Shown here in pieces: positions 36,134 to 44,583 of a stretch of 64,000 nucleotides of DNA. Source of the DNA: Sulfomarinibacter sp963733915. Its GTDB lineage: Bacteria; Acidobacteriota; Thermoanaerobaculia; Thermoanaerobaculales; Sulfomarinibacteraceae. The notes under the pieces were generated by a model. That model was not told where the DNA came from. It did no database searches and saw nothing but the letters and a program-made list of their open reading frames with translations. Both the position numbers and the translations under genes were made by a program. Numbering within the stretch: position 1 is the first letter of the stretch; each line of letters begins with the position of its first letter. Location: contig CAVTEP010000003.1 of assembly GCA_963733915.1 (NCBI GenBank), positions 124,001 through 188,000 on the forward strand, in the 5' to 3' direction.

Positions 36134-36898
36134 TCACGCGAGTGCATAGCACTTTTTCTCGAGATCGTATCTGACGAATCCCTGCCTCGACGAGCTGTTC
36201 ATGTATTTCGAAACCTCGGAGGGGCTCAGTCCCAAGATCGCTGAGATCTCTGCAGTCGATAGCGGTTTTTCCTGCAAAGCCAACAGGATCTGGCTGATCG
36301 CCAGCCTGTCCACGATCAGGTCATCGAAGAGCTTGTTCACCTCGTCGCTGTTGTAGAACTCGTTGTACGTCTCCTCCGATTTGCTCGGAACTCGCAACTT
36401 CTCCCGCTCCACCAGCTTGAGGTAGGGCACCAGCTGCGTGAGGGCCCTGAGTCTGAAATCCACCACGGCCTGGTCGATCTGCCCCTCCCGGCCAAGAGGT
36501 CCCAGATCCCGCAGCTTGGCGGCAAAATCGCTCATGACCTCGGCGAAGCGGCCTCCTTCAGATGCGGCGATCCACTCGAGACGCAACCTCTCGGGGTTCA
36601 GGTCGATGTGTCTGAGAAGTTTCTTGCACAGGTGCATGTTGCCCAGCGCGTCGAAGTTCCCTTCGGTCACATAGTGGCACTCACCCGGCCAGCAACCACC
36701 GATGATGACCCCGTCCGCTCCTTTCTGGAACGCCCGCAGGATAAACGCCAGATCCACCCTGCCGGTACACATCACACGAATGATCCTGATCTCCGGTGAG
36801 TAACTTTGTCTGGAAACTCCAGACATGTCCGCAGCGGAGTACGCTCACCAGTTGCAGAGGAAGGCGACAATCCTCGGCGTGTGCTCAAATGCCACCAT
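36134..36898 (-). CDS. bamF: Benzoyl-CoA reductase subunit BamF, MvhD-like selenoprotein (in-frame TGA = Sec18)
   Basis: MvhD-family protein (about 254 residues) that normally links hydrogenase or electron-donor modules to HdrA. A standard reading starts only at 36826, but the frame continues upstream: FLCNW, TGA, AYSAADMSGVSRQSY. The TGA at 36847-36845 sits exactly where MvhD has the second cysteine of CNWC, so it almost certainly encodes selenocysteine (residue 18). An 8-bp hairpin with a GUU loop follows 19 bases downstream. The start at 36898 (alternatively the adjacent ATG at 36901) follows a strong GGAGGTGA. Other conserved parts are VMCTGRVD and GGCWPGECHY. The C-terminal 70 residues look like a winged helix (LSTAEISAILGLSPSEVSKYM). 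Confidence 0.92.
36807..36825 (-). promoter_or_regulatory. Candidate bacterial SECIS element of bamF
   Basis: On the mRNA, UGUCUGGA and UCCAGACA form a perfect 8-bp stem with a GUU loop. The loop begins about 28 bases after the UGA, in the 16-37 base range known for bacterial SECIS elements, and starts with the G-U expected for SelB binding. It lies in coding sequence, as bacterial SECIS elements do. Confidence 0.7.
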
Positions 36899-36913
36899 CA
36901 TTCACCTCCTTCC

Positions 36914-39900
36914 TCACAATGTGGTTGCCAGGGCTGCGTCGATCTGATCAAAAACCTCCCGGTCGGTGAAGTGTTTGAGGACCACGGCGCTGGTCGGACA
37001 CTTCGCGCAGCACAGACCATCCCCCTTGCAGAGCACCGGGTTGACCACGGCCTTTTTTCCCTTCGCCGTCTCACGAAACTCGATGGCGCCGTAAGCACAG
37101 GCTGAAATACACGCGCCACACGAGACACACTCGTCGCCATCGACCTCGCAGACCGAACCGGAGGCCGTCACCGTGTCCTGCGAGAGAAGAGTCACCGCCC
37201 GGCCGGCGGCGCCGTGCGCTTGGACGATGGTTTCGCTGAGATGCTTGGGATAGTGACTCGTTCCGCACATGAAGACGCCGTCTGCGGCGAAGTCGACCGG
37301 CCGCAGCTTGACGTGCGCCTCTTGGAAGAAGCCGTCCGGGTTCATGGCGACTTTGAATTTGCGGGCAACATCCACACTCCCTGCCGAGGGGATGACGGCG
37401 GCCGATAAAACCACCAGATCGCCGTCCACCGCCAGGTTCCGGCCGAGGATGAGGTCGTGGACGGTGACCCGCAAGACAGGTCTGCCCTCCTCGACCGCGG
37501 GTTCCACCCGGGGCTTTTCGGGCGCTTCCCAGCGGACGAACTTGACGTCCTGTTCGGCCGCCTCGAGGTAGTAATCCTCGCCGAAGCCGTAGGTCCTCAT
37601 GTCCCGAAACAGGATGTAGACCTCCACCTCGGGCTTGATCTTCTTGAGCTTGAGTGCGTTCTTGATCGCCTGGCTGCAGCACACCCTGGCGCAGTAGTTG
37701 CGGTTCTCCTCCCTGCAGCCGACACACTGGATCATCACCAGGCTCTCGGTGTCGACCAGGCTCTCCTTGCCTTCGGTCAAGCGCTCTTCCAGCTCCAGCT
37801 GGGTCAGCACCCGTGGATCTTCCCCGTAGAGATACTCCGTGGGTTTGTACTCCGCCGCACCCGTGGCGAGAATGGCGGCGCCATGGTTGATGGTCTTGAC
37901 CCGGCCCTCGGATTCCACCGTGGTCACGAAATTCCCCACATAGCCGGAGACGTCGGTGATGGTCGCCTCGTGAGAGATGTGGACCAGTGGGTGCCGATAG
38001 ACCTTGCGAACCAGGTCTTTCAGGAAAGCCTGAACATCCAGCCCTTCCAGAGTGCTTTGAATCCTCCGTGCCATGCCGCCCAGCTCTGAGTCCCGTTCCA
38101 CTAGGTGGACCTCGAAGCCCTGCTCGGCCAGGTCCAGTGACGAGGTCATCCCGGCCACGCCCCCACCGACCACCAGGCAGGTCTTGTTGACCGGCAGATC
38201 GAACTCCTCCAGGGGTTCCAGATTGATCGTGCGGGCGACCGACATGCGGACGATGTCCTTGGCCTTCTGGGTGGCTTCTTCCTTCTGCTTGGAGTGCACC
38301 CAGGAGCAGTGCTCCCGGATATTGGCCATATCGAAGAAATACTGGTTGATGCCTCCTTCACGAAGGGTGTCCCGGAACAGCGGCTCGTGAGTCCTCGGAG
38401 TGCACGCGGCGACGACCACGCGGTTGAGCCCCTTCTCCCGAATGGTGTCGGAGATCTGCTGCGCAGCGTCGGTGGAGCAGATGAAGAGGCCTTCCTCCGC
38501 GTGTGCGACATTGTCCAAATCCTTCGAGTACTCGACCAGCGAAGGGATATCGACCACTCTTCCGATATTGGCGCCGCAATGACAGGCAAAGACTCCGACC
38601 CTGACATCCTCTCCGGACACATCGCGTTCCGGTGGGTAGATCCGCTCCCTGGCGAGACGCCCTCTCCGGGATCTCAGCAGCGCCCCGACCAGGGCGTTGG
38701 TGCCACTGGCGGACATCACCGACTCGGGAATGTCCATGGGCCCCTGGAAGGCGCCGCTGATGAAAACCCCCGGCCGGGTGGTCTCGATGGGATTGACGGG
38801 ATTGGTCTTGCAGAATCCGTGGGCGTTGAGCTCGATGCCGAACTGTTCGGCGAGGCGGTGCACCTTGGTGGGAGGGGCAAGCCCGATGCCGAGGACGACC
38901 ATATCGAACTCCTCCTCCTTCACACCCTCCGCATCCGTCGCGTATCTGATCGTCACGTTCTTCGTTTCCGGGATCTCTCGGCCGATCGAAACGTAGCTCC
39001 TGATGAACCTGACTCCCGGGAGATTTTCGGCCCTCTGGTAGAAGCGTTCGAAGTCCTTCCCGTATGATCGAATGTCGTTGTGGAAGATGGTCGCCTCGGT
39101 ATCGGCGTCATGGTCCTTGGCCAGAATGACCTGTTTCTGAATGTAGGTGCAGCACACCGAGCTGCAGTAGCTGTTGGCGCCGTCGAGAACCTGTCTGGAG
39201 CCGACACAGTGAATCCAGGCGATTTTGTGGGGATGTTTTTTGTCCGATGGGCGGAGAATTTCACCTTCGTGCGGCCCGGTTGCACACAGGAGCCGTTCGA
39301 AGTCGAGGCTGGTGACCACGTTTTCGATCTGTCCGTATCCATAGTCGCCCCGCACCTTGGGATCGAAGACCTCGTATCCGGGTGACAGCACGACCGCCCC
39401 AACCTTGATCGTCAGCTTCTGCGGCTTCTGGTGGAGGTCGATCGCCTTGTTCTTGCACACACCCTCGCAGATAGAGCACTTCTGTTCCTCAAGGAAGATG
39501 CATCTCTCATCGATATAGGGGACCAGCGGCACCGCCTGCGAGAAGTAGATGTGGACGGCTTTGTTGGAGGACAGCTCCTGGTTGAACGGATCGGGAATCT
39601 CGACCGGGCAGTACTCGACACAGGTTGTACAGCCCGTACATCTGTCCTCCGAGATGTATCGAGGCTTCTTGATCAGGCGGATCGTGAAGTCGCCGGCCTC
39701 CCCTTCGACATCGTCGACTTCTGTGTAGGTCAGAATCTCGATATTGGGATGGCGATCGCATTCGATGAATTTGGGAGACTCGATGCACATCGAGCAGTCG
39801 TTGGTGGGGAAGGTCTTGTCGAGCTGGGCCATCTTGCCGCCGATGGTCGGCGCCCGCTCGACCAGAAAGACCTTGAAACCCGACGTGGCGAGGTCGAGGG

Positions 39901-39988
39901 CGGCCTGAATGCCGCTGATTCCACCACCGACGACCATGACGTCTCCGAGGGCGCTCTCGGCACGGCGAACCACATCCTCAGCACTCAT
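36914..39988 (-). CDS. bamE: Benzoyl-CoA reductase subunit BamE (HdrA-like, double FAD/Fe-S)
   Basis: This 1024-residue HdrA-like flavoprotein looks like two HdrA halves fused. Each half has an FAD motif (VVGGGISGIQAAL about residue 19; VVGGGVAGMTSSL about 600). Multiple cysteine motifs include CTGCTTCVEYCP, CSICEGVC, the HdrA-type CVGSRQ...CSSVCC and CVGCREENRNYCARVCC, and the C-terminal ferredoxin CVSCGACISACAYG...CAKCP. HdrA FAD centres carry out electron bifurcation in methanogens; in Bam the same principle is proposed for driving benzoyl-CoA reduction. bamD lies upstream with a four-base overlap. Confidence 0.93.
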   Translation of the reverse strand: MSAEDVVRRAESALGDVMVVGGGISGIQAALDLATSGFKVFLVERAPTIGGKMAQLDKTFPTNDCSMCIESPKFIECDRHPNIEILTYTEVDDVEGEAGDFTIRLIKKPRYISEDRCTGCTTCVEYCPVEIPDPFNQELSSNKAVHIYFSQAVPLVPYIDERCIFLEEQKCSICEGVCKNKAIDLHQKPQKLTIKVGAVVLSPGYEVFDPKVRGDYGYGQIENVVTSLDFERLLCATGPHEGEILRPSDKKHPHKIAWIHCVGSRQVLDGANSYCSSVCCTYIQKQVILAKDHDADTEATIFHNDIRSYGKDFERFYQRAENLPGVRFIRSYVSIGREIPETKNVTIRYATDAEGVKEEEFDMVVLGIGLAPPTKVHRLAEQFGIELNAHGFCKTNPVNPIETTRPGVFISGAFQGPMDIPESVMSASGTNALVGALLRSRRGRLARERIYPPERDVSGEDVRVGVFACHCGANIGRVVDIPSLVEYSKDLDNVAHAEEGLFICSTDAAQQISDTIREKGLNRVVVAACTPRTHEPLFRDTLREGGINQYFFDMANIREHCSWVHSKQKEEATQKAKDIVRMSVARTINLEPLEEFDLPVNKTCLVVGGGVAGMTSSLDLAEQGFEVHLVERDSELGGMARRIQSTLEGLDVQAFLKDLVRKVYRHPLVHISHEATITDVSGYVGNFVTTVESEGRVKTINHGAAILATGAAEYKPTEYLYGEDPRVLTQLELEERLTEGKESLVDTESLVMIQCVGCREENRNYCARVCCSQAIKNALKLKKIKPEVEVYILFRDMRTYGFGEDYYLEAAEQDVKFVRWEAPEKPRVEPAVEEGRPVLRVTVHDLILGRNLAVDGDLVVLSAAVIPSAGSVDVARKFKVAMNPDGFFQEAHVKLRPVDFAADGVFMCGTSHYPKHLSETIVQAHGAAGRAVTLLSQDTVTASGSVCEVDGDECVSCGACISACAYGAIEFRETAKGKKAVVNPVLCKGDGLCCAKCPTSAVVLKHFTDREVFDQIDAALATTL

Positions 39989-41169
39989 TTGCCGCCGTCC
40001 TTCGTGTTTTCTCGAGCTTCGATCGCCTCGGCAACAATCTCCGTCAGGTCCTTGATCTCGAGGACCTCATCGCCCTCCATGCCCAACCTGCTCTCTTCGA
40101 AATTCGTGATGCAGTAGGGGCACGACGTCACCAGTACATCCGCACCGGTCTCGGCGGCCTGCCGCACTCTGAGGTCGGAGAACCGTTCACTCTTGGGCGT
40201 TTCCATCCAGATCCTGCCGCCGCCTCCGCCACAACACAGGCTGTCCCGGCGCGAGGCGGCCATTTCGACCAACTCGGCGCCGGGCACCTCGTGCAGAACC
40301 TTTCTCGGCGCGTCGTAGACCCCGTTGTGTCGACCCAGGTAGCACGGATCGTGGTAGGTCACCCTCTTGGTGAACTCTCCGTCGAGTTCGAGCCGGCCCT
40401 CCTCGATCAGCTCGGCCAGAAGCTGGGAGACATGGACGACCTCGAAGTTCACCATGAACTCGGGATACTCGTTTTTGAAGGTGTGGAGACAGTGCGGCGA
40501 GGAAACGATGATCTTCCTCACCCCGCGATCGATGAAGTTCTTGATGTTCCCCTTGGCCAGGTCTTTGAATTCCTGTTCTCCTCCCGTCTTGCGAATGCTC
40601 TCGCCGCAGCAGCTTTCCTCACTGCCCAGGATCCCGAAACTGACCCCCGCCGTGTTGAGAATCTTGGTGGTGGAAACGGCGACCTTCTTCAACCTCGGGT
40701 CGTAGGCGAAATAGCAGCCGACAAAATAGAGATAATCCATCTCTTCGGCGAACGGGCTCACGGAGAGCCCGTCGGCCCAATCGGCTCTCGCTTTCCGCTG
40801 TGCGTTCAATGGATTGCCTTCGGCAACCAGGCTCGCGCGGGCGTTGCGCACGGCCGCGACGGACTCGGGAAACATTCCGTACTGCGCAGCGACCCGTCGG
40901 ACGGCCACCCCGATTTCGATCTGGCCGACGCCTCGCGGGCAGACCGACGGGCAGGACCCGCAGGTTGTGCAGCGCCAGATATCGTCGCCTTCAATCTCGG
41001 TCAGGCCGAAGGTGGCCTCCCGGATGATCTTGCGGATGCTGAAATCTCTGACCGTGTTCCACGGACAGTAGACGTCACACTTGCCGCACTGGAAGCACAG
41101 CCGGCTGGAGTCCGCACCGGCCTTTCGAAGCTCCTCGATCGCTTCCGCGAAGGGTGCGACTGTCTGCAA
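39985..41169 (-). CDS. bamD: Benzoyl-CoA reductase subunit BamD (HdrD-like Fe-S protein)
   Basis: This 394-residue protein has two N-terminal ferredoxin motifs (CFQCGKCDVYCP about residue 24; CTTCGSCPSVCP about 67) and two C-terminal CCG domains (GILGSEESCCGES about 185 and DSLCCGGGGGRIW about 315), the heterodisulfide-reductase HdrB/D arrangement that binds a noncubane Fe-S cluster. It should connect the BamBC catalytic unit to BamE. It sits three bases after bamC and overlaps bamE by four bases. Confidence 0.93.
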   Translation of the reverse strand: MQTVAPFAEAIEELRKAGADSSRLCFQCGKCDVYCPWNTVRDFSIRKIIREATFGLTEIEGDDIWRCTTCGSCPSVCPRGVGQIEIGVAVRRVAAQYGMFPESVAAVRNARASLVAEGNPLNAQRKARADWADGLSVSPFAEEMDYLYFVGCYFAYDPRLKKVAVSTTKILNTAGVSFGILGSEESCCGESIRKTGGEQEFKDLAKGNIKNFIDRGVRKIIVSSPHCLHTFKNEYPEFMVNFEVVHVSQLLAELIEEGRLELDGEFTKRVTYHDPCYLGRHNGVYDAPRKVLHEVPGAELVEMAASRRDSLCCGGGGGRIWMETPKSERFSDLRVRQAAETGADVLVTSCPYCITNFEESRLGMEGDEVLEIKDLTEIVAEAIEARENTKDGGK

Positions 41170-41172
41170 CTT

Positions 41173-41718
41173 TCAGTCCTTCTCAGACATGCGCGCGACG
41201 GTATCGAGGATCTTCTGCCATCCGAACTTGTTGGCCATCGCTTCCAACCCGATCTCGATTTCCTCCGGCTCCTCCACCACTTCCACTTCCTCTTCCCTCT
41301 CCTCGTAGACCAGGGCGTCCGCCAGGCACCACTGAACACACATGGGCTCGGACAGCGACGGGTCGGACTCACACATGTCGCACTTCAAAGGGAGTCCGGA
41401 GTCGGGTTCTTTGAAGACGTCCCTGGACGGGCAGGAAGCCCTGCAGAACGAGCACTCGTCGTATTCCTTTCCGTCGATCGTGTACCTGTCTCTGGCTGCG
41501 CATTCGGCCGCGGCGTACTCTCCCGCGTAGACCGGAACGTAGAGGTCTCTGAGCGGATAGTGGATCACCCGGATGCGAGCTCGCTCGGGGTTGTTGCTGC
41601 TGTACCTGGGAGTGGCGTGGAACGAAGAGCAGATGACCTCGCACGCGCGGCACCCGTTGCACTTGTCGACGTCGATCTTGATGGTCTTGACGATTTTCTT
41701 TTTCTTCTCGACCTTCAC
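41173..41718 (-). CDS. bamC: Benzoyl-CoA reductase subunit BamC (multi-[4Fe-4S] ferredoxin)
   Basis: This 181-residue ferredoxin-like subunit forms BamBC with the tungsten subunit. It has cysteine motifs CNGCRACEVIC (about residue 20), CSFCRASCP (about 87) and CDMCESDPS...CVQWC (about 113-130), the layout of the AOR-associated HycB-like subunits. The N-terminus is very lysine-rich (VKVEKKKKIVK) and the C-terminus has an acidic stretch (EEREEEVEVVEEPEE). The GTG at 41718 overlaps the bamB stop (GTGA); a longer frame into bamB is an artefact. Confidence 0.9.
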   Translation of the reverse strand: MKVEKKKKIVKTIKIDVDKCNGCRACEVICSSFHATPRYSSNNPERARIRVIHYPLRDLYVPVYAGEYAAAECAARDRYTIDGKEYDECSFCRASCPSRDVFKEPDSGLPLKCDMCESDPSLSEPMCVQWCLADALVYEEREEEVEVVEEPEEIEIGLEAMANKFGWQKILDTVARMSEKD

Positions 41719-43721
41719 GATGCACTTCCCTCGCTCGTGTTCGCCCCGGGGGGCCTGGATTCCCCGTCCTGCAAGATGCCCCGCTGGAGAAAATCTTCGG
41801 CCACAAAGTCCAGGGAGAGCCCGCGCAGCGACTCCTCTGTCGGGATGCCCTCCTCGTTCCACCCCTTGAACGCGTAATACGCGTTCAGCAGCTCCTCTTC
41901 GAGCTCGGGAAACCGCTTTCTCCAGTGGTCCGCCGGCGGCTTTTCGTCCTTTCTCCTCATGCCTCTGCGAATGTTGACGGACCGCACGAGGTTGCGGATA
42001 CGCGCGGCGATCTTCGTCAGTCCCTCTTCGTCCAGCTCTATCCCGGTGGCGTTCGAAATGAAGGTCGGTAGATTGTGGATGTGGTAGGGAGGCTTGAGGG
42101 GAAATGACGACAGACCGGCGCACATCCCGGTTGCGTCATCGATGTAATGCATCTGCTCCTGCCAGTTGACGATCTCACAGGTCGCCTCGATCCCCGGATA
42201 GTTGGGAATCGATTTCTCTCCTCGGAGCTCCCAGTTGAGGAAGTAGTCCTTGAACTTCTGGTCGGGGACCTGAACCCAGTCTTTGCAGAACTCCTCCCGC
42301 TCCTCCCTCGTCGCGAACGGCGCCTGGGGATAGTTCCCTTCGATCTGGGTGATGTTGATCTTCTCACCGGTCGAGTACATGAGGAAATAGATGGGGTTCA
42401 GCATTCCAAGCTTGAGTGGCAGCTGCTCGTGTTTCTTGATGTTGTTGTGGGCATACTCGTGGGCGCCTTTGCCGATCGCTTCAGCCGCCCAATGGGTACC
42501 GTTGGCCAGGACATCGCCAATGCCCTCGCGCCGGACGATCCGGTCCAGTAGCCAGAAGAATCTCCCCTCGCTATCGGAGGGCATGCCCGGAAAGTCGTCG
42601 TCGGTCAGGATGCCGGCTTCGTAAAGCTCGAGGGCGAACGCCATGACTTGTGGGGCCGAGAACGCATCCACACCATATTCGGTGGCGCGCTGAGCGATTC
42701 TCAGGCCAAACTCGAGGTCCGACATCGCCGCCATCGTGTAGGTGAGCTTGGAGAAACATTTCATCATGTAGGTCGGCAGGCCAGGGACGGAGATCGTCGC
42801 TCCACACTTCATTGGGCAGTTGTGGCAGCTGACGAGCCGCTTCCGCATGCCCTCCATGGTGCCGGTCCACTTCTTCTCGACCTCCTCGGTCCAGAAGCCC
42901 TTTCGGCGTTCGCGGGAGTTGCCCCATGCGAAGTTTTCGGTGTGCCACTTTTCGTCGTGGATCGCCATCTCTTGAGGAGAACCGAGCCCGGCCAGAATAG
43001 GCATCACTCCGGGAATCGGATTCTCGTTACGCACCTTGATGTACTCCATCACCTCGTTGCACATCGCGATCAACTCTGCCGGCCGGGCGACATTGACGTC
43101 GTTGGTTCCTCGGACGGCGATCGCCTTGAGACCCTTGTCTCCCATGACGGCGCCGATGCCACCGCGGCTGGCGCTTGACCTGCCCTGCTCGATGGAGGCG
43201 TAATAGACCCTGTTTTCGCCGGCCAGGCCGATTGAGGCGATCTCGATCTTTGGATCATCGAGCTCTTGCCGGATCGCCTCCGCAGTCTCGAGGGAGCCCT
43301 TGCCCTGCAGGTGGGAGGCATCGCGGATCTCGACCTTGTCGTTGTTGATCCACAGGTAGACCAGCTCGGGAGATTTGCCGCGAAAGATCACCCTGTCGTA
43401 GCCCGCATACTTCAGCTCCGGCGCCCAGAAACCGCCCATCATCGAGAATGCCATGAGCTCGGTCTGAGGCGAAAATGTAGCAACGACGGTGCGATTGCAG
43501 CCGATGACGGGTGTGCCGACGAGAAGGCCGGTGCTGAAGATGAGGAGATTGTCGGGCGAGAAGGGCTCGGTCTCGGGGGGGACCCTATCCCACAGAATCT
43601 TGGCGGTCGTGCCCAGGCCCCCGAGATAGAGATCGGTCAGCTCAGGGTCGGTCGCCACCCTCTCGATGTTTCCTCGCGTCAGATCGACTTCCAGGTTGAA
43701 CCCGGTTTCTGCGTACCTCAT
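41715..43721 (-). CDS. bamB: Class II benzoyl-CoA reductase catalytic subunit BamB (tungsten, AOR family)
   Basis: BamB reduces benzoyl-CoA to cyclohexa-1,5-diene-1-carboxyl-CoA without ATP, at a tungsten bis-metallopterin centre. The 668-residue protein is a full-length aldehyde-ferredoxin-oxidoreductase family member. The N-terminal AOR domain shows GGLGTTAKILWD and GGFWAPELKYAGYD. The [4Fe-4S] ligands are CHNCPMKC (about residue 335) and the late GMCAGL. GSPQEMAIHDEKWHTENF holds candidate active-site acid and histidine residues. The best evidence for BamB rather than an aldehyde oxidoreductase is the uninterrupted B-I order behind it. The start overlaps the tetR stop by four bases. Confidence 0.93.
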   Translation of the reverse strand: MRYAETGFNLEVDLTRGNIERVATDPELTDLYLGGLGTTAKILWDRVPPETEPFSPDNLLIFSTGLLVGTPVIGCNRTVVATFSPQTELMAFSMMGGFWAPELKYAGYDRVIFRGKSPELVYLWINNDKVEIRDASHLQGKGSLETAEAIRQELDDPKIEIASIGLAGENRVYYASIEQGRSSASRGGIGAVMGDKGLKAIAVRGTNDVNVARPAELIAMCNEVMEYIKVRNENPIPGVMPILAGLGSPQEMAIHDEKWHTENFAWGNSRERRKGFWTEEVEKKWTGTMEGMRKRLVSCHNCPMKCGATISVPGLPTYMMKCFSKLTYTMAAMSDLEFGLRIAQRATEYGVDAFSAPQVMAFALELYEAGILTDDDFPGMPSDSEGRFFWLLDRIVRREGIGDVLANGTHWAAEAIGKGAHEYAHNNIKKHEQLPLKLGMLNPIYFLMYSTGEKINITQIEGNYPQAPFATREEREEFCKDWVQVPDQKFKDYFLNWELRGEKSIPNYPGIEATCEIVNWQEQMHYIDDATGMCAGLSSFPLKPPYHIHNLPTFISNATGIELDEEGLTKIAARIRNLVRSVNIRRGMRRKDEKPPADHWRKRFPELEEELLNAYYAFKGWNEEGIPTEESLRGLSLDFVAEDFLQRGILQDGESRPPGANTSEGSAS

Positions 43722-44497
43722 TGTCTTCCTCGGTCTTTTCTCGCGGATACTGCCTCGAGGTCAGTCTCGAGGATTCGATCCGCAGCCTCCGGGTCAATGG
43801 GGTTCACCCCGCGGACGTACAGATTCACGAGCTCTCCGGCGAGCTCGCGGGCAGACTTGTCGCTGGCGGGGTTGTACCAGGTGGAGACCCAGTTGATGGC
43901 GCCGAACATGGCCAGGGTGGCGGTGCGGGGATCCATCTCGACTCCGTCGTGATTGCTGCACAGCTCCTGGAAGATCGCGAAGGCCTGCGAGAAATAGGCG
44001 CGTTGGAGGGCCTCGACCTGTTGGAGATATTCGCCGTTCAGTCTTCTGAGCTCCCTCGTGCACACGGTCAGGGAGTCCATGTCGGTCAGAAAATGATCGA
44101 GGTGATTGTGGATGAACCGGAAGAGCCGGGCTTCCGGCCGCGCCGCTTCGCCGCCGTCAGCCAGCATCTGCGCACTGTCGGTTTCGAAACGGCTCACGAG
44201 ACCGTCGAAGACATGATACTGGATGAGGTAGAGCAGTTCTTCTTTCGAGTGGACGTAGTAATAGAGCCCGGCAACGCTGATGTCCGCCCGGTCGGCCACC
44301 ATGCGGATGGAAGCGGGGTCGAAGCCCACCTCGGCAAAGACCGCCGCGGCCGTGCGGAGGATCTCCACCAGCTTGCGGTCGTATTTCGCGGTTTTTTGAC
44401 GTCGCGGTGCGGATTCGGCGGCCTTGGCCCCGGGCGTCTCCCGCAGCTTTTCACTGGTCATTCCGGTCTGCTGTGGTCGTTGGCTGGCAGCACCCAT
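43718..44497 (-). CDS. TetR-family transcriptional regulator
   Basis: This is a TetR-type repressor of about 259 residues. The N-terminal helix-turn-helix is at AAAVFAEVGFDPASIRMVADRA with SVAGLYYYVHSKEELL following (YYYxxSK is the typical TetR signature). The C-terminal ligand domain has no obvious specific match. A low-complexity leader of about 40-50 residues precedes the HTH. Its stop overlaps the bamB start by four bases, so it is cotranscribed with the reductase. Benzoyl-CoA or another acyl-CoA is an inferred ligand. The ATG at 44497 (SD AGAGGT) is chosen; starts at 44563 or 44461 are possible. Confidence 0.88.
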   Translation of the reverse strand: MGAASQRPQQTGMTSEKLRETPGAKAAESAPRRQKTAKYDRKLVEILRTAAAVFAEVGFDPASIRMVADRADISVAGLYYYVHSKEELLYLIQYHVFDGLVSRFETDSAQMLADGGEAARPEARLFRFIHNHLDHFLTDMDSLTVCTRELRRLNGEYLQQVEALQRAYFSQAFAIFQELCSNHDGVEMDPRTATLAMFGAINWVSTWYNPASDKSARELAGELVNLYVRGVNPIDPEAADRILETDLEAVSARKDRGRQ

Positions 44498-44526
44498 GGG
44501 ACCTCTTTCATCCCCTGAACGGCCAA

Positions 44527-44554
44527 TTTTTCGTTCGAACGCTCGCTCGAAAAA
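44527..44554. promoter_or_regulatory. Candidate TetR operator (28-bp imperfect palindrome)
   Basis: TTTTTCG and CGAAAAA flank a centre rich in CGAA/TTCG elements; 22 of 28 positions match the reverse complement. It lies 30 bases before the chosen tetR ATG, suggesting autoregulation of tetR-bamB-I. Confidence 0.5.
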
Positions 44555-44582
44555 GTCTACCAAATGGCACCCGTAAATACAA
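44554..44582 (-). promoter_or_regulatory. Possible promoter of tetR-bam operon
   Basis: On the minus strand TTGTAT and TAGACT are spaced by 17 bases and overlap the edge of the palindrome. The match to consensus is modest; transcription from upstream of fdhD is equally possible. Confidence 0.35.
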
Positions 44583-44583
44583 G

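Noticed and set aside
36134..36136. The final TGA of bamF as a second selenocysteine codon
   Set aside because: No conserved MvhD sequence continues after it and bamG starts 31 bases downstream, so it is a normal stop.
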